Below are positions 5,329 through 5,780 of a stretch of DNA of 5,780 nt, piece by piece. The DNA is from JAPLVS01 sp043809265 (lineage in GTDB: Archaea > Iainarchaeota > Iainarchaeia > Iainarchaeales > DTGL01): NCBI GenBank assembly GCA_043809265.1, contig JAZDDY010000010.1, positions 1 to 5,780 on the forward strand, given 5' to 3'. Positions within the stretch are counted from its first letter, which is position 1. Each line of letters begins with the position of its first letter. Under the pieces are notes generated by a model, which did not search any database, had not been told where the DNA came from, and saw only the letters and a list, made by a program, of their open reading frames with translations. The translations under genes and the position numbers were made by a program.

Positions 5329-5403
5329 CGGGCCCGGTGGGATTCGAACCCACGACCCCCAGATTAGGAGTCTGGTGCTCTGTCCAAACTGAGCTACGGG
5401 TCC
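5329..5403 (-). tRNA. tRNA-Arg (anticodon CCT)
   Basis: A full cloverleaf folds on the minus strand. The acceptor is GGACCCG (5403-5397) against CGGGCCC (5336-5330). The D stem is GCTC/GAGC and the anticodon stem CCAGA/TCTGG. The 7-nt anticodon loop is CTCCTAA with anticodon CCT at 5368-5366, reading AGG codons. The variable region is GGGTC, and the T arm is GTGGG-TTCGAAT-CCCAC. The discriminator is G (5329). No CCA is encoded and there is no intron. All stems pair except A3 with C70 in the acceptor. It converges on the methyltransferase gene and is divergent from the small membrane protein. A candidate TATA lies about 48 nt upstream at 5448-5455. Confidence 0.95.
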
Positions 5404-5447
5404 ATGCCGCCTTAACTGGCTTAGACTAATGATTTTCCTTGCAAAGA

Positions 5448-5455
5448 TTTAAATA
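5448..5455. promoter_or_regulatory. TATA element between tRNA-Arg and the small membrane protein gene
   Basis: TTTAAATA sits inside ATTTAAATAAA (5447-5457), which recurs exactly at 5681-5691. It is preceded by GCAAAG, a BRE-like flank on the plus strand. For the plus-strand gene the centre is only about 18 nt from the ATG at 5469, which is short. On the minus strand it would give a tRNA precursor with a leader of about 22 nt. Because the core is palindromic it could serve either or both. Confidence 0.5.
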
Positions 5456-5468
5456 AACGGCTTCCGTT

Positions 5469-5690
5469 ATGCTTATCGGTTTTTTTTATGGGAAAATCAG
5501 GGAAGGCTGCAAGCAATACCTTGAGTTTTCCGGAGTTGCAAGGAATGTTGCCGGCGGGTTTTTTATTTTTTGGCTGGCCTTGTTTGCTTTTGTTGTGATT
5601 ACGGCCCTGGTTGCGCTAATCCGGCGCAGGGCAAAGAAAAAGGAAGACCCTGAAGAAGTAATAAAAAAATTCCCGGAAACATTTAAATAA
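5469..5690 (+). CDS. Small single-pass membrane protein, unknown function
   Basis: This 73-residue protein has one strong hydrophobic segment at about residues 29-50. An arginine/lysine cluster (RRRAKKK) follows immediately, then a charged, acidic-to-basic tail. By the positive-inside rule the C-terminus would be cytoplasmic. No motif or family is recognised. The single ATG at 5469 is the only credible start in the frame, since no later ATG, GTG or TTG occurs before the membrane segment. The TATA spacing is nevertheless shorter than in the other promoters here. The stop codon at 5688-5690 overlaps the TATA element of the next gene. It could be a real small protein or, less likely, a chance open frame. 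Confidence 0.55.
   Translation: MLIGFFYGKIREGCKQYLEFSGVARNVAGGFFIFWLALFAFVVITALVALIRRRAKKKEDPEEVIKKFPETFK
5682..5689 (+). promoter_or_regulatory. TATA box for the gene starting at 5717
   Basis: TTTAAATA is preceded by the BRE-like GGAAAC. Its centre is about 31 nt before the ATG at 5717, giving a predicted leader of about 5 nt. The box lies over the last codons and stop of the upstream small gene. The 11-mer ATTTAAATAAA is identical to the one at 5447-5457. Confidence 0.6.
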
Positions 5691-5691
5691 A

Positions 5692-5713
5692 AAGGCTTTT
5701 TGCCTTCTTTTTC
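5692..5713 (+). terminator. Short hairpin plus T-tract after the small membrane protein
   Basis: AAGGC (5692-5696), a TTTTT loop, and GCCTT (5702-5706) form a 5-bp stem, followed by CTTTTTC. This is a plausible stop for the upstream small gene. It ends about where the next transcript should begin, so terminator and promoter are interleaved. Confidence 0.4.
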
Positions 5714-5716
5714 TGG

Positions 5717-5780
5717 ATGAAACTGCCTTTATTGCTTTTGGCTTTGCTTTTCCTGCCTGTTTTTTCCATGGCTGCATATT
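5717..5780 (+). CDS. Start of a secreted or membrane-anchored protein (3' truncated by window)
   Basis: Only 21 codons are in view. They read as a typical Sec signal sequence: Met-Lys, then an uninterrupted leucine/phenylalanine-rich core, ending VFSMAAY, where a signal peptidase site after an Ala is plausible. The protein is therefore probably exported or membrane-anchored. The ATG is about 31 nt after a good TATA box and has no Shine-Dalgarno sequence, in keeping with the near-leaderless genes in this window. The frame stays open to the edge. No function can be assigned. Confidence 0.65.
   Translation, partial: MKLPLLLLALLFLPVFSMAAY

Noticed and set aside
1..5780. CRISPR array, insertion sequence or prophage
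   Set aside because: No regularly spaced repeats, transposase, integrase or phage genes are visible; the tRNA has no flanking duplicated 3' end that would mark an attachment site.

Overview
This window looks archaeal. Four lines of evidence point that way: (i) A/T-rich TATA boxes preceded by short A-rich BRE-like elements lie 26-34 nt before the best start codons, which implies leaderless or nearly leaderless transcripts; (ii) an archaeal/eukaryotic-type NMD3 gene and a beta-CASP (CPSF-like) nuclease gene are present; (iii) an archaeal-type XRE regulator is present; (iv) the tRNA gene has no encoded CCA. The lineage cannot be fixed from sequence reading alone. A DPANN-type or other small-genome archaeon is a guess.

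Layout. At 1-2884 (+) there is a tight operon: the 3' part of a beta-CASP metallo-beta-lactamase RNase, a multi-pass membrane protein, NMD3, and a small two-helix membrane protein. The first three genes are joined by ATGA stop/start overlaps. This couples RNA processing or decay to large-subunit ribosome assembly, with two uncharacterised membrane proteins alongside. Converging on it with a gap of only 3 bp are two minus-strand genes: an archaeal XRE-family regulator (2888-3598) and, upstream of it, a stand-alone GGDEF-domain protein (3671-4615). An interrupted inverted repeat lies just upstream of the regulator's TATA box. The GGDEF gene is divergent from an ICMT-like membrane methyltransferase (4675-5235), and both appear to use one palindromic TTTAAA element. 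A T-rich terminator region with a perfect 14-bp polypyrimidine/polypurine hairpin separates the methyltransferase from a convergent tRNA-Arg(CCT). Divergent from the tRNA is a small single-helix membrane protein, followed by the start of a secreted or membrane protein that runs off the window.

The most interesting item is the GGDEF protein. GGDEF enzymes are unusual in archaea. This one keeps the metal-binding and phosphate-binding residues but has Asn at the position where canonical diguanylate cyclases have the guanine-recognising Asp (PleD D344). That is the position linked to altered nucleotide choice in the cGAMP-making 'Hypr' GGDEF enzymes. It has no inhibitory RxxD site and carries a basic, coiled N-terminal extension in place of a recognisable sensor. 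It may be an archaeal cyclic-dinucleotide synthase with changed specificity, sitting directly upstream of a transcription regulator.
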